DNA from: G963678255 sp963678255 | Lineage (GTDB): Bacteria; Cloacimonadota; Cloacimonadia; Cloacimonadales; WRIO01 | Direction: 5' to 3' | Assembly: GCA_963678255.2 (NCBI GenBank) | Contig: CAXXTW010000001.1 | Coordinates: 930,001 to 994,000 of the forward strand | DNA: 64,000 bases | Shown: positions 36,617 to 45,864 of the stretch, in pieces | Layout: each line of letters begins with the position of its first letter | How positions within the stretch are numbered: position 1 is the stretch's first letter | Made by a program: the position numbers and the translations under genes | Notes under the pieces: model-generated | The model's input: the letters and a program-made list of their open reading frames with translations, nothing else | Database searches by the model: none | What the model was told of the DNA's origin: nothing

Positions 36617-38515
36617 TTAAACATCAAGGTCTTTGACATATCTGGCATTTTCTTCAATAAATTTACGACGAGGTTCAACATCATCACCCATCAGAATAGT
36701 AAACATGCGATCAGCTTCAATAGCATCGTCAATTCTAACAGAAATTATCATTCGTTTTTCAGGATCAAGGGTAGTTTCCCAAAGTTGTTCTGGATTCATT
36801 TCACCAAGACCTTTATATCTTTGAATAAAGACCCCTTTATCTCCAAATTCCAGAACTGCATCTTCTTTTTCTTTTTCATCATAAACGTAACGATTTTGTT
36901 TCCCTTTTCTAACTAAGAATAGAGGTGGCTTAGCAATATAAACATGACCATTTTCTATAAGAGGTCTCATATATCTGTAAAAGAAAGTGAGTAAGAGAGT
37001 ACAGATATGAGCACCGTCAACATCTGCATCCGCCATTATGATTATTTTGTGGTAACGTAGTCTTGAAATATCAAATTCGTCTCCAATCCCTGCTCCTAGA
37101 GCTAATATGATTGGTTGTATTTTGTCATTGTTTAAAACCTTATCGATACGAGCTTTTTCAGTATTCAGCATTTTCCCCCATAAAGGTAAAACAGCTTGAT
37201 AATTTCTATCACGACCTTGTTTTGCTGATCCACCTGCAGAATCACCTTCTACCAAGAAGAGTTCTGTGCTCGTATTATCCTGTAAAGTACAATCAGCTAA
37301 TTTTCCTGGTAAAGTGCCGGACTCTAATACGGATTTTCTTCTAGTAAGCTCTCTTGCTCTTCTGGCAGCCTCTCTGGAACGAGCACCCATAATTGCTTTA
37401 CCGGCAATAATTTTAGCTTCCTGAGGATGTTCTTCAAAGAAATCCATTAATTTGTCATAAACTATGGAATTTATAATTCCTTCCACGTCAGAGTTTTGAA
37501 GTTTAGTTTTTGTTTGACCTTCAAACTGAGGTTGTGGAATTTTGATTGAAATGACTGCTGTAATACCTTCGCGAATATCATCACCATTTGGCAACACTTT
37601 TTCATTTTTATCCATATTTGTTTGTTTTATATATCCGTTGACTGCACGTGTTAAGGCTGATTTAAATCCGCTAAGATGTGTACCGCCTTCAATGGTATTA
37701 ATATTGTTAGCATAACTGTAAATATTCTCCTGAAATCCTTCATTGTATTGAATCGCAATTTCAAAGAGTAATTTGTCTTTTGACCCAAAGATAAAAATTG
37801 GATCTTTTGATAAAGGCTTTTTATTTTCGTTTAAGAATATTACATATTGATTAATCCCACCTTCATAAAAGAACATATGCGATTTATTCGTTCTTTCATC
37901 TTTTAGCAGAATTTTTACACCGCTGTTTAGAAAAGCTAATTCTCTTAAACGGACAGATAAATAATCAAAGCTAAAAGTGACAGTTTCAAAGATCTCTGTG
38001 TCAGGCTTAAATTTTATCCATGTTCCAATTTTATTTGTTTTTCCAATAACATCCAGATCAGTAACGGGTATTCCTTTTTCAAAGATCTGGCGATAGATAT
38101 TTCCATTTTTACCAACCCTGGCTTCCAAATAGGAAGAAAGAGCATTCACGCATGATACACCAACTCCATGTAATCCACCAGATACCTGATATGTTTTATC
38201 ATCAAATTTTCCACCGGCATGCAGTTGAGTTAAGGCTACAGTTAAAGCAGGCATATTCATTTCTTTATGCATATCTACCGGAATACCACGCCCATTATCT
38301 TCTACTACACAACAGCCATCTTGGGTTAAAGTAACATCAATTGTATCGCAAAAACCTGCTAAAGCTTCGTCTATAGAGTTATCAACTACTTCGTAAACTA
38401 AGTGATGAAGTCCTCTTTCCGTTGTTCCGCCTATATACATTGCAGGTCTTTTTCGAACGGCTTCAAGTCCTTTAAGAACCTTTATGCTGTTGGAATCGTA
38501 ATTCTGACTCGTCAT
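36617..38515 (-). CDS. gyrB: DNA gyrase subunit B
   Basis: 632 residues. It provides the ATPase of gyrase: VDNSIDEALAGFCD and EDNGRGIPVDMHKE in the GHKL ATP-binding site, GGLHGVGVSCVNALS, then the Toprim metal sites FLVEGDSAGGSAKQGRD and IIMADADVDGAHI. The length lacks the E. coli-type ~170-residue Toprim insert, as in most bacteria. It is the first gene of the gyrB-gyrA-lipoprotein-aspS operon. Its upstream region has a TATAAT (38570-38565, minus) and a separate TTGACA (38604-38599) whose spacing is too long to form one promoter, so the start of transcription is not settled. Confidence 0.98.
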   Translation of the reverse strand: MTSQNYDSNSIKVLKGLEAVRKRPAMYIGGTTERGLHHLVYEVVDNSIDEALAGFCDTIDVTLTQDGCCVVEDNGRGIPVDMHKEMNMPALTVALTQLHAGGKFDDKTYQVSGGLHGVGVSCVNALSSYLEARVGKNGNIYRQIFEKGIPVTDLDVIGKTNKIGTWIKFKPDTEIFETVTFSFDYLSVRLRELAFLNSGVKILLKDERTNKSHMFFYEGGINQYVIFLNENKKPLSKDPIFIFGSKDKLLFEIAIQYNEGFQENIYSYANNINTIEGGTHLSGFKSALTRAVNGYIKQTNMDKNEKVLPNGDDIREGITAVISIKIPQPQFEGQTKTKLQNSDVEGIINSIVYDKLMDFFEEHPQEAKIIAGKAIMGARSREAARRARELTRRKSVLESGTLPGKLADCTLQDNTSTELFLVEGDSAGGSAKQGRDRNYQAVLPLWGKMLNTEKARIDKVLNNDKIQPIILALGAGIGDEFDISRLRYHKIIIMADADVDGAHICTLLLTFFYRYMRPLIENGHVYIAKPPLFLVRKGKQNRYVYDEKEKEDAVLEFGDKGVFIQRYKGLGEMNPEQLWETTLDPEKRMIISVRIDDAIEADRMFTILMGDDVEPRRKFIEENARYVKDLDV

Positions 38516-38804
38516 AGTTCCCTCTTTAAATTTTTATCAGAACATCTAAAAAATACTGTTCCAAATTATACCGTGACATTCTCATTTAAAGCAGATTCTG
38601 TCAACTTTTTTTCCAAAAAAAAACAGATAAAAATGTCTTTTGAAAATATGATGTAAAATCATGATAAATAAATAGATATAATGAAGTGTCCTTGTTGAAA
38701 AATACATGTATTATTTTGAAAACAAAAATAGATTAAGTATTAAAAAATATATTCAGAAATTGATACTTTTCTAGACATTTTTAAGAGAAATTTATGAATA
38801 AAAA
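38516..38804. other. Divergent-free intergenic region upstream of gyrB
   Basis: About 290 bp of very AT-rich DNA. It holds the gyrB leader, minus-strand TATAAT at 38570-38565 and TTGACA at 38604-38599. No open frame with a ribosome binding site and no RNA gene are seen. Confidence 0.45.
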
Positions 38805-38834
38805 AAACAAGACTAATTTGAAGAAGTCTTGTTT
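38805..38834. terminator. Intrinsic terminator of buk
   Basis: AAACAAGACT (38805-38814) pairs with AGTCTTGTTT (38825-38834), with A-rich and T-rich flanks. On the minus strand it lies just after the butyrate kinase stop. Confidence 0.85.
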
Positions 38835-38852
38835 TTTTTTAAATTGTTTCAA

Positions 38853-39929
38853 TTATTCATATATTTTTGCTGTTTCGTCTCCTTTTAAAACACGAACTGC
38901 ACCTTGAGTTAAAGCTTCCATTTCAAATTCACCAGGGAAAATGAAAACTGGAGCAATAAAATCAATCCGTTTTGATAATTCTTCTACAAAGTATTTTCCA
39001 TAAGCTAATCCTCCTGTTAAAAAGATAGCATCTACTTTGCCATTCATTATTGTAGAAAATGCCCCCATTTCTTTAGCGATTTGATAGATCATGGCATCAA
39101 AAATCATTTTTGCATTGTCATCACCTTTTTCTATCATTTCAGCAACTACACGTCCATCATCTGTGCCCAGATATGCCATTAATCCTGCAGTCTTGGTTAG
39201 CATATTTTGTAAATCTTTTTTACTATATTCTCCTGAGAATGCCATATCCAATAAATCACCTATTGGTAATGCTCCAGCTCTTTGAGGTGAAAATGGACCC
39301 ATTCCCAATAAAGCATTATTAACATCTACAACGCGTCCCTCTTTAATAGCAGCAACTGTAATACCTCCACCCATATGTGCACAAACCATATTGGTGTTTT
39401 CGAATTTCTTATCGAGTTGTTTAGCAAGCTTTCTAGCAGTAAAACGAATATTTAAGGCATGAAAAAGTGATTTTCTTTCAATTTGTGGAATACCTGAAAC
39501 ACGGGCAATACTATCAAATTCATCGACAGTAACAGGATCAACGATGAAGCAAGGAATATCAAAATCATTTGAGATTGATTTAGCAATAAAAGCTCCAAGA
39601 TTGGAAGCATGAATTCTTCCCCAAATTCCAGGATCTTTAAGGTCTTTTAACATCTTTTCATTAATAGTGTAAGTTCCTCCTGTTACCGGGTGTACTAATC
39701 CACCTCGACCAACAACAGCATCTAAAGTGTTTGGATCAATATTATTTTCTCTCATCGCTTCTAAAACAAGATTTTTTCTAAATTCATCTTGTTCTAGGAT
39801 TGTTCCAATTTTATCTAATTCAGCTGGATCATGACGTAAAGTTTTGATAAAAAGTTCTTTTTCATCATCAAAAACAGAAATTTTTGTAGAAGTTGAACCA
39901 GGATTAATTGCTAACACTCGATAATTCAT
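38853..39929 (-). CDS. buk: Butyrate kinase
   Basis: 358 residues from the ATG at 39929 behind TTGGAGG; a longer in-frame start at 39989 lies upstream of the promoter's -10 box. The enzyme is an acetokinase-family kinase converting butyryl phosphate plus ADP to butyrate plus ATP. Seen motifs: LAINPGSTSTKISVF, VVGRGGLVHPVTGGTY, NMVCAHMGGGITVAAIK and AIFLTGGLAYGKYFVEEL. It suggests butyrate or branched-chain acid fermentation; no phosphotransbutyrylase gene is in the window. It is a single gene with its own promoter and terminator. Confidence 0.95.
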   Translation of the reverse strand: MNYRVLAINPGSTSTKISVFDDEKELFIKTLRHDPAELDKIGTILEQDEFRKNLVLEAMRENNIDPNTLDAVVGRGGLVHPVTGGTYTINEKMLKDLKDPGIWGRIHASNLGAFIAKSISNDFDIPCFIVDPVTVDEFDSIARVSGIPQIERKSLFHALNIRFTARKLAKQLDKKFENTNMVCAHMGGGITVAAIKEGRVVDVNNALLGMGPFSPQRAGALPIGDLLDMAFSGEYSKKDLQNMLTKTAGLMAYLGTDDGRVVAEMIEKGDDNAKMIFDAMIYQIAKEMGAFSTIMNGKVDAIFLTGGLAYGKYFVEELSKRIDFIAPVFIFPGEFEMEALTQGAVRVLKGDETAKIYE

Positions 39930-39960
39930 CGTGCCTCCAAGATTTTTTTCTTTTTTTTGC

Positions 39961-39989
39961 ATTTTAAAATTTGCTTTTTTAAAAGTCAA
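39961..39989 (-). promoter_or_regulatory. Promoter of buk
   Basis: Minus-strand TTGACT at 39989-39984 and TAAAAT at 39966-39961 with 17 bp spacing, about 30 bp before the ribosome binding site. Confidence 0.6.
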
Positions 39990-40047
39990 TATAATTTTTG
40001 TATTTGACTAACAAAAAAGTTATATTTTACATGTAAAAGAGGTGAAG

Positions 40048-42432
40048 ATGAAACTAGATAAGTTGGAATGTATCATATGCAGTCAGGCACTATTTAACAA
40101 AATAATGCCATTTTTTCAAAATCAAATTGAGCAGATTTTGACGCAGGAAATGCCTGAGAATGTTCAAACTTCAAATAATAATAGATTGATAATTTTGGCA
40201 GAAAATGAAGAAATGAAAAGGATAGATCTTAAACAGGATTGGTCTGTTGTTTCAATAGACAGAAATAGATTAGATCACGAAATAAATGGTACAATAACTT
40301 TAAGACAATTAGTCAATGGAATACCCATTCCCATTTTTTTGAGAAATACAGAAGGTGTGTTTATTGGGTGCAATCCAAGTTTTGTGGAATTTATGGGAAT
40401 TCTGGAAGACGATCTTGTTGGAAAAACAGTATTTCAGGTGGTTCCACAAATTGAAGCAGAAGAATATCGTCAGAGAGATATAGAATTGATCGAAAAACCA
40501 CATAATCAAGTTTATGAAGGTCATATTACTGATATCAATGGAGAGACAAAAGACGTAATATTCAGAAAATCATTATTAACTGATGATCAGAATAAACCGA
40601 TTGCTATTGTTGGAGTAATTGTAGATATTTCAAAGAGAAAAAGAATTGAAGCCTCTTTGTGGGAGTATCGGAATAAACTTGAAGATATGGTTTTGGAAAG
40701 AACAGTAAATCTAGCATCTATGAATGAACAACTTTTAAAAGAAGTCGAATTAAGAAAACAATCCAAGCTTGCTTTACAAGAGTCTGAACATATTTTAAGA
40801 ACTATATTTAATAGTACTTATGATGCCATATTGCTTTTAGACACACTCTGTAACATTGTAAATGTAAATGCTAAAACTTTTGAATTGTTTGGAATAAAGG
40901 AAGACCAACTAAGAGAAATTAATTTTATTGAAGATTTAAGTTCTTTGGATACAGATAGAAGAGAAATGAAATTCAGATGGGAATTAACTATCAGTGGAAA
41001 AGAACAATTATTTGAATGGAATGCTTGCAAGCCATTTGAGAAATCATGCTTTGAATCGGAAGTATTCTTACGAAAAATATCTTTAGAGAATAGAGATTTG
41101 ATACTAGTAAATATCAGAAATATTACTGAAAGAAAAACAGTAGAAAAATTACTGTTACAAGAGCATAATAAGGTTAAGACAGCTTTAAAGCATGAAATGT
41201 TACTATCGACAATCGCCACGATTTTGAATACAACAGATAATTTTTTTGAGGTTCTTGAAAATCTGATTTTAATTATTAATAATACTTTGCATTTAACTGA
41301 AGTAGCGTTTTATCCATTTTCAGATTATGATAAATGTTTATTTCAACAGGGATGGTTAAGTAAAAATGAACTATTTAATCATGAAGAGATGATAGTTGTT
41401 AATTACATCTATCAGCAAATCCAGAGTAACAACCCAATTTTTATTACTTCTTTAGAGGGAAAAACAGATAATATGAAACTTTTCTTTTTAAAAAAAAATA
41501 TTAATGCTTTTTCAGCAATGCCATTAAAAATTGTTGGACAGGTTTCTGGAATGATTACATTTCAATCTGACTCATCTTTAGATTGGTCATCAAAACATTA
41601 TGGCCTGTTTAATACAATTACCAATATGCTGGCGAATTCTTGGGAACGTTATTTACTATTAAATCAGCGAATTGAAGTAGAAAAAAGAAATATTCAAACA
41701 GTAAAACTATTAGAATCTTCTTCTAAACTTGCATCTATCGGAGTTATGGCAGCTGGAATAACTCATGAGATTAATCAACCTTTAAATGTAATAAAGATAA
41801 TTGCTGATGGAGTTGCTTTTTGGAATAAACGAAATCCAAACATATTACCTGATATGTTTTTAGGTAAAATGGGGAAAATTTCTCAGGCAGTAAATAGAAT
41901 TGATTCTATCATAAAACATATGCGTTCGTTTTGGGTTCCAAATCCAGTTTCAAATGAAAAAGATTTTTTTATAAATGAAGCTATTATTAATGCTTTAGAT
42001 ATGATTAATAATCAATTAAATTCACATGGGGTGGAGGTTATATTTGAAGTTCATCAAAAGGAAATTAGATTGAAAGGTGATATGATTCATTTAGAGCAAA
42101 TCATCATTAATTTATGTATTAATGCTATGCATGCTATGGATCAGATAACTCAAAATGAAAAGATAATAAAAATCAAGTTAACAAATGAAAATCAACATAT
42201 TAAACTATTTATTGAAGATAATGGGCCAGGGTTATCCCAAGAGCAACAAGTAAGATTATTTGATCCATTTTATTCAACGAAAAAACCTGGAGAAGGGATG
42301 GGTTTGGGATTAGCCATTGTAAAACAATTTGTTGAAGGTTTTAATGGAACAATAAAAGCTTATAATAAAGAGATAAACTCAGGGGCGGTCTTTGAGATAG
42401 AAATAGAAAATCATAGTTCTGATTTATTATAA
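40048..42432 (+). CDS. PAS-PAS-GAF sensor histidine kinase
   Basis: About 794 residues from the ATG at 40048 behind AGAGGTG. Domains in order: a short N-terminal region, PAS 1 (residues ~85-200, PIFLRNTEGVFIGCNPSFVEF), a coiled linker, PAS 2 (~245-370), a GAF-like domain (~390-540), then HisKA with the phospho-accepting His at about H573 (GITHEINQPLN), and a GHKL ATPase (LEQIIINLCINAMHAMDQ, EDNGPGLSQEQ, GEGMGLGLAIVKQFV). There is no clear signal peptide or membrane segment, so it is probably cytosolic. No response regulator gene lies next to it, so it is an orphan kinase with unknown signal. Confidence 0.92.
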   Translation: MKLDKLECIICSQALFNKIMPFFQNQIEQILTQEMPENVQTSNNNRLIILAENEEMKRIDLKQDWSVVSIDRNRLDHEINGTITLRQLVNGIPIPIFLRNTEGVFIGCNPSFVEFMGILEDDLVGKTVFQVVPQIEAEEYRQRDIELIEKPHNQVYEGHITDINGETKDVIFRKSLLTDDQNKPIAIVGVIVDISKRKRIEASLWEYRNKLEDMVLERTVNLASMNEQLLKEVELRKQSKLALQESEHILRTIFNSTYDAILLLDTLCNIVNVNAKTFELFGIKEDQLREINFIEDLSSLDTDRREMKFRWELTISGKEQLFEWNACKPFEKSCFESEVFLRKISLENRDLILVNIRNITERKTVEKLLLQEHNKVKTALKHEMLLSTIATILNTTDNFFEVLENLILIINNTLHLTEVAFYPFSDYDKCLFQQGWLSKNELFNHEEMIVVNYIYQQIQSNNPIFITSLEGKTDNMKLFFLKKNINAFSAMPLKIVGQVSGMITFQSDSSLDWSSKHYGLFNTITNMLANSWERYLLLNQRIEVEKRNIQTVKLLESSSKLASIGVMAAGITHEINQPLNVIKIIADGVAFWNKRNPNILPDMFLGKMGKISQAVNRIDSIIKHMRSFWVPNPVSNEKDFFINEAIINALDMINNQLNSHGVEVIFEVHQKEIRLKGDMIHLEQIIINLCINAMHAMDQITQNEKIIKIKLTNENQHIKLFIEDNGPGLSQEQQVRLFDPFYSTKKPGEGMGLGLAIVKQFVEGFNGTIKAYNKEINSGAVFEIEIENHSSDLL

Positions 42433-42572
42433 ATCTTATCTAATCCCTTAATTAATAAGTAAAATATAAACATAAAGAAAAAGATACCCAACATCCCTTT
42501 ACCCATTACATCCAAAGCTTGCATTAAAACAGGAATTACTTCTTTTGAAAAAGGAATATTTGTCGTATTCAT
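42411..42572 (-). CDS. Small OadG-like gamma-type subunit
   Basis: 53 residues starting ATG at 42572 with a GGAG ribosome binding site. It overlaps the convergent kinase gene by 22 bp. The product has one central hydrophobic helix (MGKGMLGIFFFMFIFYLLIK) flanked by polar ends, the layout of the gamma (OadG/MmdD) subunit that assembles sodium-pumping decarboxylases. It lies 9 bp downstream of the beta-subunit gene. The identity is inferred from context and topology because the sequence is short. Confidence 0.7.
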   Translation of the reverse strand: MNTTNIPFSKEVIPVLMQALDVMGKGMLGIFFFMFIFYLLIKGLDKIYNKSEL

Positions 42573-42581
42573 AGATATCTC

Positions 42582-43682
42582 CTATTTTACTAAAGCCAGT
42601 ATTAAACCACCGGCGATTACAGAACCGATTTGCCCTGCAACATTTGCACTTGTAGCAGCCATCAATAAGAAATTGTGTGGATCTTCTTTTTGCCCCATTT
42701 TTTGGATTACTCTTGCAGACATAGGGAAAGCTGATATTCCTGCAGCTCCAACCATTGGATTTACTTTATTTTTTAAAAATAGATTTAAAAATTTGGCAAA
42801 TAAAACTCCTCCTGCAGTATCAAAAATAAAGGCAATTAAACCTAAAGCTATAATAATCATCGTTTGTACAGTTAAAAATTTATCAGCTGTCATTGTAGAA
42901 GCAATAGATATTCCAAGTAAAATTGTCACTAAGTTTGCTAGTTCATTCTGAGCAGATTTTGAGAGTCTTTCTAAAACACGACATTCTCTGAGTAAATTTC
43001 CAAACATTAAAAAACCAACTAATGCAATAGATGAAGGTGCGATTAAACCAGCAATAATGGTTATACTAATTGGAAACAATATCTTAATTGTTTGAGAAAC
43101 ATTCTGACTATTTGATTTCATTCTAATTTTACGCTCATCTTTTGTTGTTAATAGTCTTATTACTGGGGGTTGAATTATTGGAACTAAAGCCATATATGAA
43201 TAGGCTGCAACTGAAATCGGTCCTAATAAATCCTGAGCAAAACGGCTGGCGACATATATAGAAGTGGGGCCATCTGCAGCTCCAATAATTCCTATAGCTG
43301 CTGCTTGTTTGAGGCTGAAACCAAAAACTGTTGCAGCGCTCATGGTAAAGAAAATCCCGAATTGTGCTGCAGCTCCAAATAAAAGCATAAAAGGGTTTTT
43401 TAATAAAATAGAAAAATCAATCATTGCCCCAATAGCAATAAAAATTAATAATGGGAATAACTCAGTCAAAATTCCTGCATTAAATAGAATAGTAAGAGGA
43501 CCATGTTCTCCAATAGCAGCAGAAAAGGGAATATTTACAAGTATGGTGCCAAAACCAATTGGTAATAGCAAGGCTGGTTCATAATCCTTTTTTATAGCTA
43601 AATAGATTAGAATACATCCTAAGGTTAGCATGACAATATCTCCAAGTCTTAATGCTAATACCCCTTCAATTAATGTTTCCAT
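42582..43682 (-). CDS. oadB: Sodium ion-translocating decarboxylase beta subunit (OadB/MmdB/GcdB)
   Basis: 366 residues with about nine or ten membrane segments. Family motifs are clear: GAADGPTSIYVASRFA (conserved Asp of the Na+ path), VAAYSYMALVPIIQPPV, and NPMVGAAGISAFPMSARV with SANVAGQIGSVIAGG. The protein couples decarboxylation of a biotin-bound carboxyl group to Na+ export. The alpha (carboxyltransferase) subunit is not in the window, so the substrate (oxaloacetate, methylmalonyl-CoA or glutaconyl-CoA) is open. It is read with the small gamma-like protein downstream and DUF5683 genes upstream. Confidence 0.95.
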   Translation of the reverse strand: METLIEGVLALRLGDIVMLTLGCILIYLAIKKDYEPALLLPIGFGTILVNIPFSAAIGEHGPLTILFNAGILTELFPLLIFIAIGAMIDFSILLKNPFMLLFGAAAQFGIFFTMSAATVFGFSLKQAAAIGIIGAADGPTSIYVASRFAQDLLGPISVAAYSYMALVPIIQPPVIRLLTTKDERKIRMKSNSQNVSQTIKILFPISITIIAGLIAPSSIALVGFLMFGNLLRECRVLERLSKSAQNELANLVTILLGISIASTMTADKFLTVQTMIIIALGLIAFIFDTAGGVLFAKFLNLFLKNKVNPMVGAAGISAFPMSARVIQKMGQKEDPHNFLLMAATSANVAGQIGSVIAGGLILALVK

Positions 43683-43693
43683 TCTACTCCTTA

Positions 43694-44359
43694 TTAAAAT
43701 TTAATGTTATAACTTAACATTGGTTGAAGGTTATCATTTAAATCAATAGAAAATGATACAGGTGTTTTCTTTTTTGCTACTCGAGCTGCGTTGATTGCAC
43801 TTAATACATGATTAAATATAACTATTCCGCCAATAACCTTTGCTGTATCTTTATAATTAAAACCATCTTTTCTTAGAATTTTATATTGTTTTTGATCAGA
43901 AGAACTATCCCAATACCAATAGATTGAATCATCAAGAGCATTTTCTTCAATATATTGTTTTTGTTCTTCAGCCGTATTAAAAAGTTCTTTTGCTTTTGCA
44001 ACAACATCTGCATTATATCCACCCACATCATAACCTGAACTACGATATTTCCCTATCATATCATAATAGTCTGAAGGTTTTTCTGAATAAGTCATATTTG
44101 CTTTTTGATAAGCATATGTCTTAGATTTACTAAATTTATTATCTGATAAATTGAGATAATAATATTTTGATAACCACAAAGAAGTTTCAGTTGCGAAAAA
44201 AATATAGCTAGAATAATGTTTATTTGAATATTCTCCCCATCCTGGAATAATTAAAGATTTAGTAAAAGCTTTTAATTTGTCATTTTGAGTTTTTGCTGAT
44301 AAAATGGTTGAGTATAAAACAATGATTAAAATAATACATAATTTAAAACTTGATTTCAT
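43694..44359 (-). CDS. DUF5683-like envelope protein, paralogue 1
   Basis: 221 residues; a signal peptide (LCIILIIVLYSTILSA) precedes KSLIIPGWGEYSNKHYSS, the PGxGxxY-type core of DUF5683, and hydrophobic segments (YIFFATETSLWLSKYYYL, GGIVIFNHVLSAINAARVA). It ends in YNIKF. It overlaps the upstream paralogue by 17 bp. The function is unknown; it is probably an inner- or outer-membrane-associated protein. Confidence 0.7.
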   Translation of the reverse strand: MKSSFKLCIILIIVLYSTILSAKTQNDKLKAFTKSLIIPGWGEYSNKHYSSYIFFATETSLWLSKYYYLNLSDNKFSKSKTYAYQKANMTYSEKPSDYYDMIGKYRSSGYDVGGYNADVVAKAKELFNTAEEQKQYIEENALDDSIYWYWDSSSDQKQYKILRKDGFNYKDTAKVIGGIVIFNHVLSAINAARVAKKKTPVSFSIDLNDNLQPMLSYNIKF

Positions 44360-45005
44360 AAAATAAACTTAATCCCTTTCCATCTGCTTGCGGAGCAGTG
44401 TATATTCTATGTTGGTTACTTCTTTTTGTAGAAAGCGTAGCATCTATTACGCTAATCAATCTGTTAATGATTAATGCACTAATCGTAAAGTTTGAATAGA
44501 TTTCATAATGTTGTTTTCTTTTCCTTATTGATTTGTATTGACTAAGATTTTCGGATGTTTTCCAATCCCAACATTCTTGATTTTTCAAAAGATAAGTGTC
44601 CAAGAATAGTTCATAAAGTTCTGGATTATTCTCATATATTACATATCTGTTTCGAGCATATTGAATTACTTCATCGTTATACTCTTCACTAGATATATAA
44701 TTTTGGATTAAATTGTACTTTTTATAATCAGAATTATTAGGAACTCCTGCAATTTGTTCAGCATATTTTTTATAAGAGTTAGTTTGAATATCAACCTGCT
44801 GATTAAAGCGATATTTTGCTAACCATATTGAAGCTTCTGAAGCAAGAAATATGCCAGCTTTAGTCTGGTTACCATTGTAGATCTGACCAGAACCAGGTAA
44901 CACGGCGGAAAGTAACATAGCTTTTTTTACAGATTTTATTTCTTCTGAAAATAAACTAAAAATAACAAATAAAAGAAATACAACAAAAATTGGTTTTTTA
45001 TACAT
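44343..45005 (-). CDS. DUF5683-like envelope protein, paralogue 2
   Basis: 220 residues with a signal peptide (VVFLLFVIFSLFSEE). The core KKAMLLSAVLPGSGQIYNGN is the clearest DUF5683 pattern of the set, followed by IFLASEASIWLAKYRF and, near the end, ISALIINRLISVIDATLSTK, before YEIKF. The middle third (tyrosine- and asparagine-rich, with QECWDWKTSENLSQYKSIRK) aligns by eye with paralogue 1 (DSIYWYWDSSSDQKQYKILR), indicating duplication. The function is unknown. Confidence 0.72.
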   Translation of the reverse strand: MYKKPIFVVFLLFVIFSLFSEEIKSVKKAMLLSAVLPGSGQIYNGNQTKAGIFLASEASIWLAKYRFNQQVDIQTNSYKKYAEQIAGVPNNSDYKKYNLIQNYISSEEYNDEVIQYARNRYVIYENNPELYELFLDTYLLKNQECWDWKTSENLSQYKSIRKRKQHYEIYSNFTISALIINRLISVIDATLSTKRSNQHRIYTAPQADGKGLSLFYEIKF

Positions 45006-45013
45006 ACAATCCT

Positions 45014-45856
45014 CTAAAAACTAACAGAAATTTGATAAAATGGAGTAAACTTGTTTTGTCTTACACTTGTATAAAAATTTGATTTTATATTATTCATAGA
45101 AATATAGTTACGATTATATTTTTTTGCAACTCTCAGCGCATCAAAGCTACTTACAAAATGATTTGCTAAAACTAAATACATGAAATTATTAGATTTATCA
45201 TATTGCGTTTCTGCGTCTTTTCTCATTTTGATATAATTCTGTCTATTTTGAGATATAATGCTAGGTTCATCGGTCGGATTAGCAATAGGACGATTTCCTA
45301 TCCAAGTGTTTCCATCGAATTCCCAATGAATAATGGGTGTTCCTGTAGAATTATCCACATACATATTATACCAGTCATTCCAACCAAAAATATATTTGTT
45401 ATATTTACCAATATCTTCAAAAAAATGTTGAGTATTATTTGCATCTAAACGAAAGTGTTCTGATGTGTAAATTACACTACTTTGAGGTTGTTCAATCATA
45501 TCATTTTGAACGATGATCTGACGGCCCCTATCATAATTTTCTAGAGCATACTTTTTGTAACTGTCTTCTTTTTTATTGCCTTCATTATCATAATATAGCA
45601 AACCTGTTATTAAGGCAATTTCAATTACAGGAAAAATGTAGGCTGTGATTGTTTTTCTTTCTATATAAAACTGCCCTGCACCAGGGAAAATTGCAGAAAA
45701 AAGCATTGCTTTCTTAGCCGATTTCTTCTGATATTTGACTTCAATGACATCATTTTTAATTGAATTGTTATCACTTTTATTGAGATCATCCAGTAATTGA
45801 GCAGATAAAACAACAATAAAACTTAACAAAAGGAATACACTGATTAATTTTTTCAT
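45014..45856 (-). CDS. DUF5683-like envelope protein, paralogue 3
   Basis: 280 residues. A signal peptide (VFLLLSFIVVLSAQLL) and a Lys-rich stretch lead to SAKKAMLFSAIFPGAGQFYI, then a membrane-type segment (YIFPVIEIALITGLLYYD). A long middle region with FGWNDWYNMYVDNS is shared in outline with its two downstream paralogues, and VLANHFVSSFDALRVAKKYN lies near the C-terminus, which ends YQISVSF. The gene follows the M6 protease gene by 8 bp. The function is unknown. Confidence 0.72.
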   Translation of the reverse strand: MKKLISVFLLLSFIVVLSAQLLDDLNKSDNNSIKNDVIEVKYQKKSAKKAMLFSAIFPGAGQFYIERKTITAYIFPVIEIALITGLLYYDNEGNKKEDSYKKYALENYDRGRQIIVQNDMIEQPQSSVIYTSEHFRLDANNTQHFFEDIGKYNKYIFGWNDWYNMYVDNSTGTPIIHWEFDGNTWIGNRPIANPTDEPSIISQNRQNYIKMRKDAETQYDKSNNFMYLVLANHFVSSFDALRVAKKYNRNYISMNNIKSNFYTSVRQNKFTPFYQISVSF

Positions 45857-45864
45857 GAAATCTC

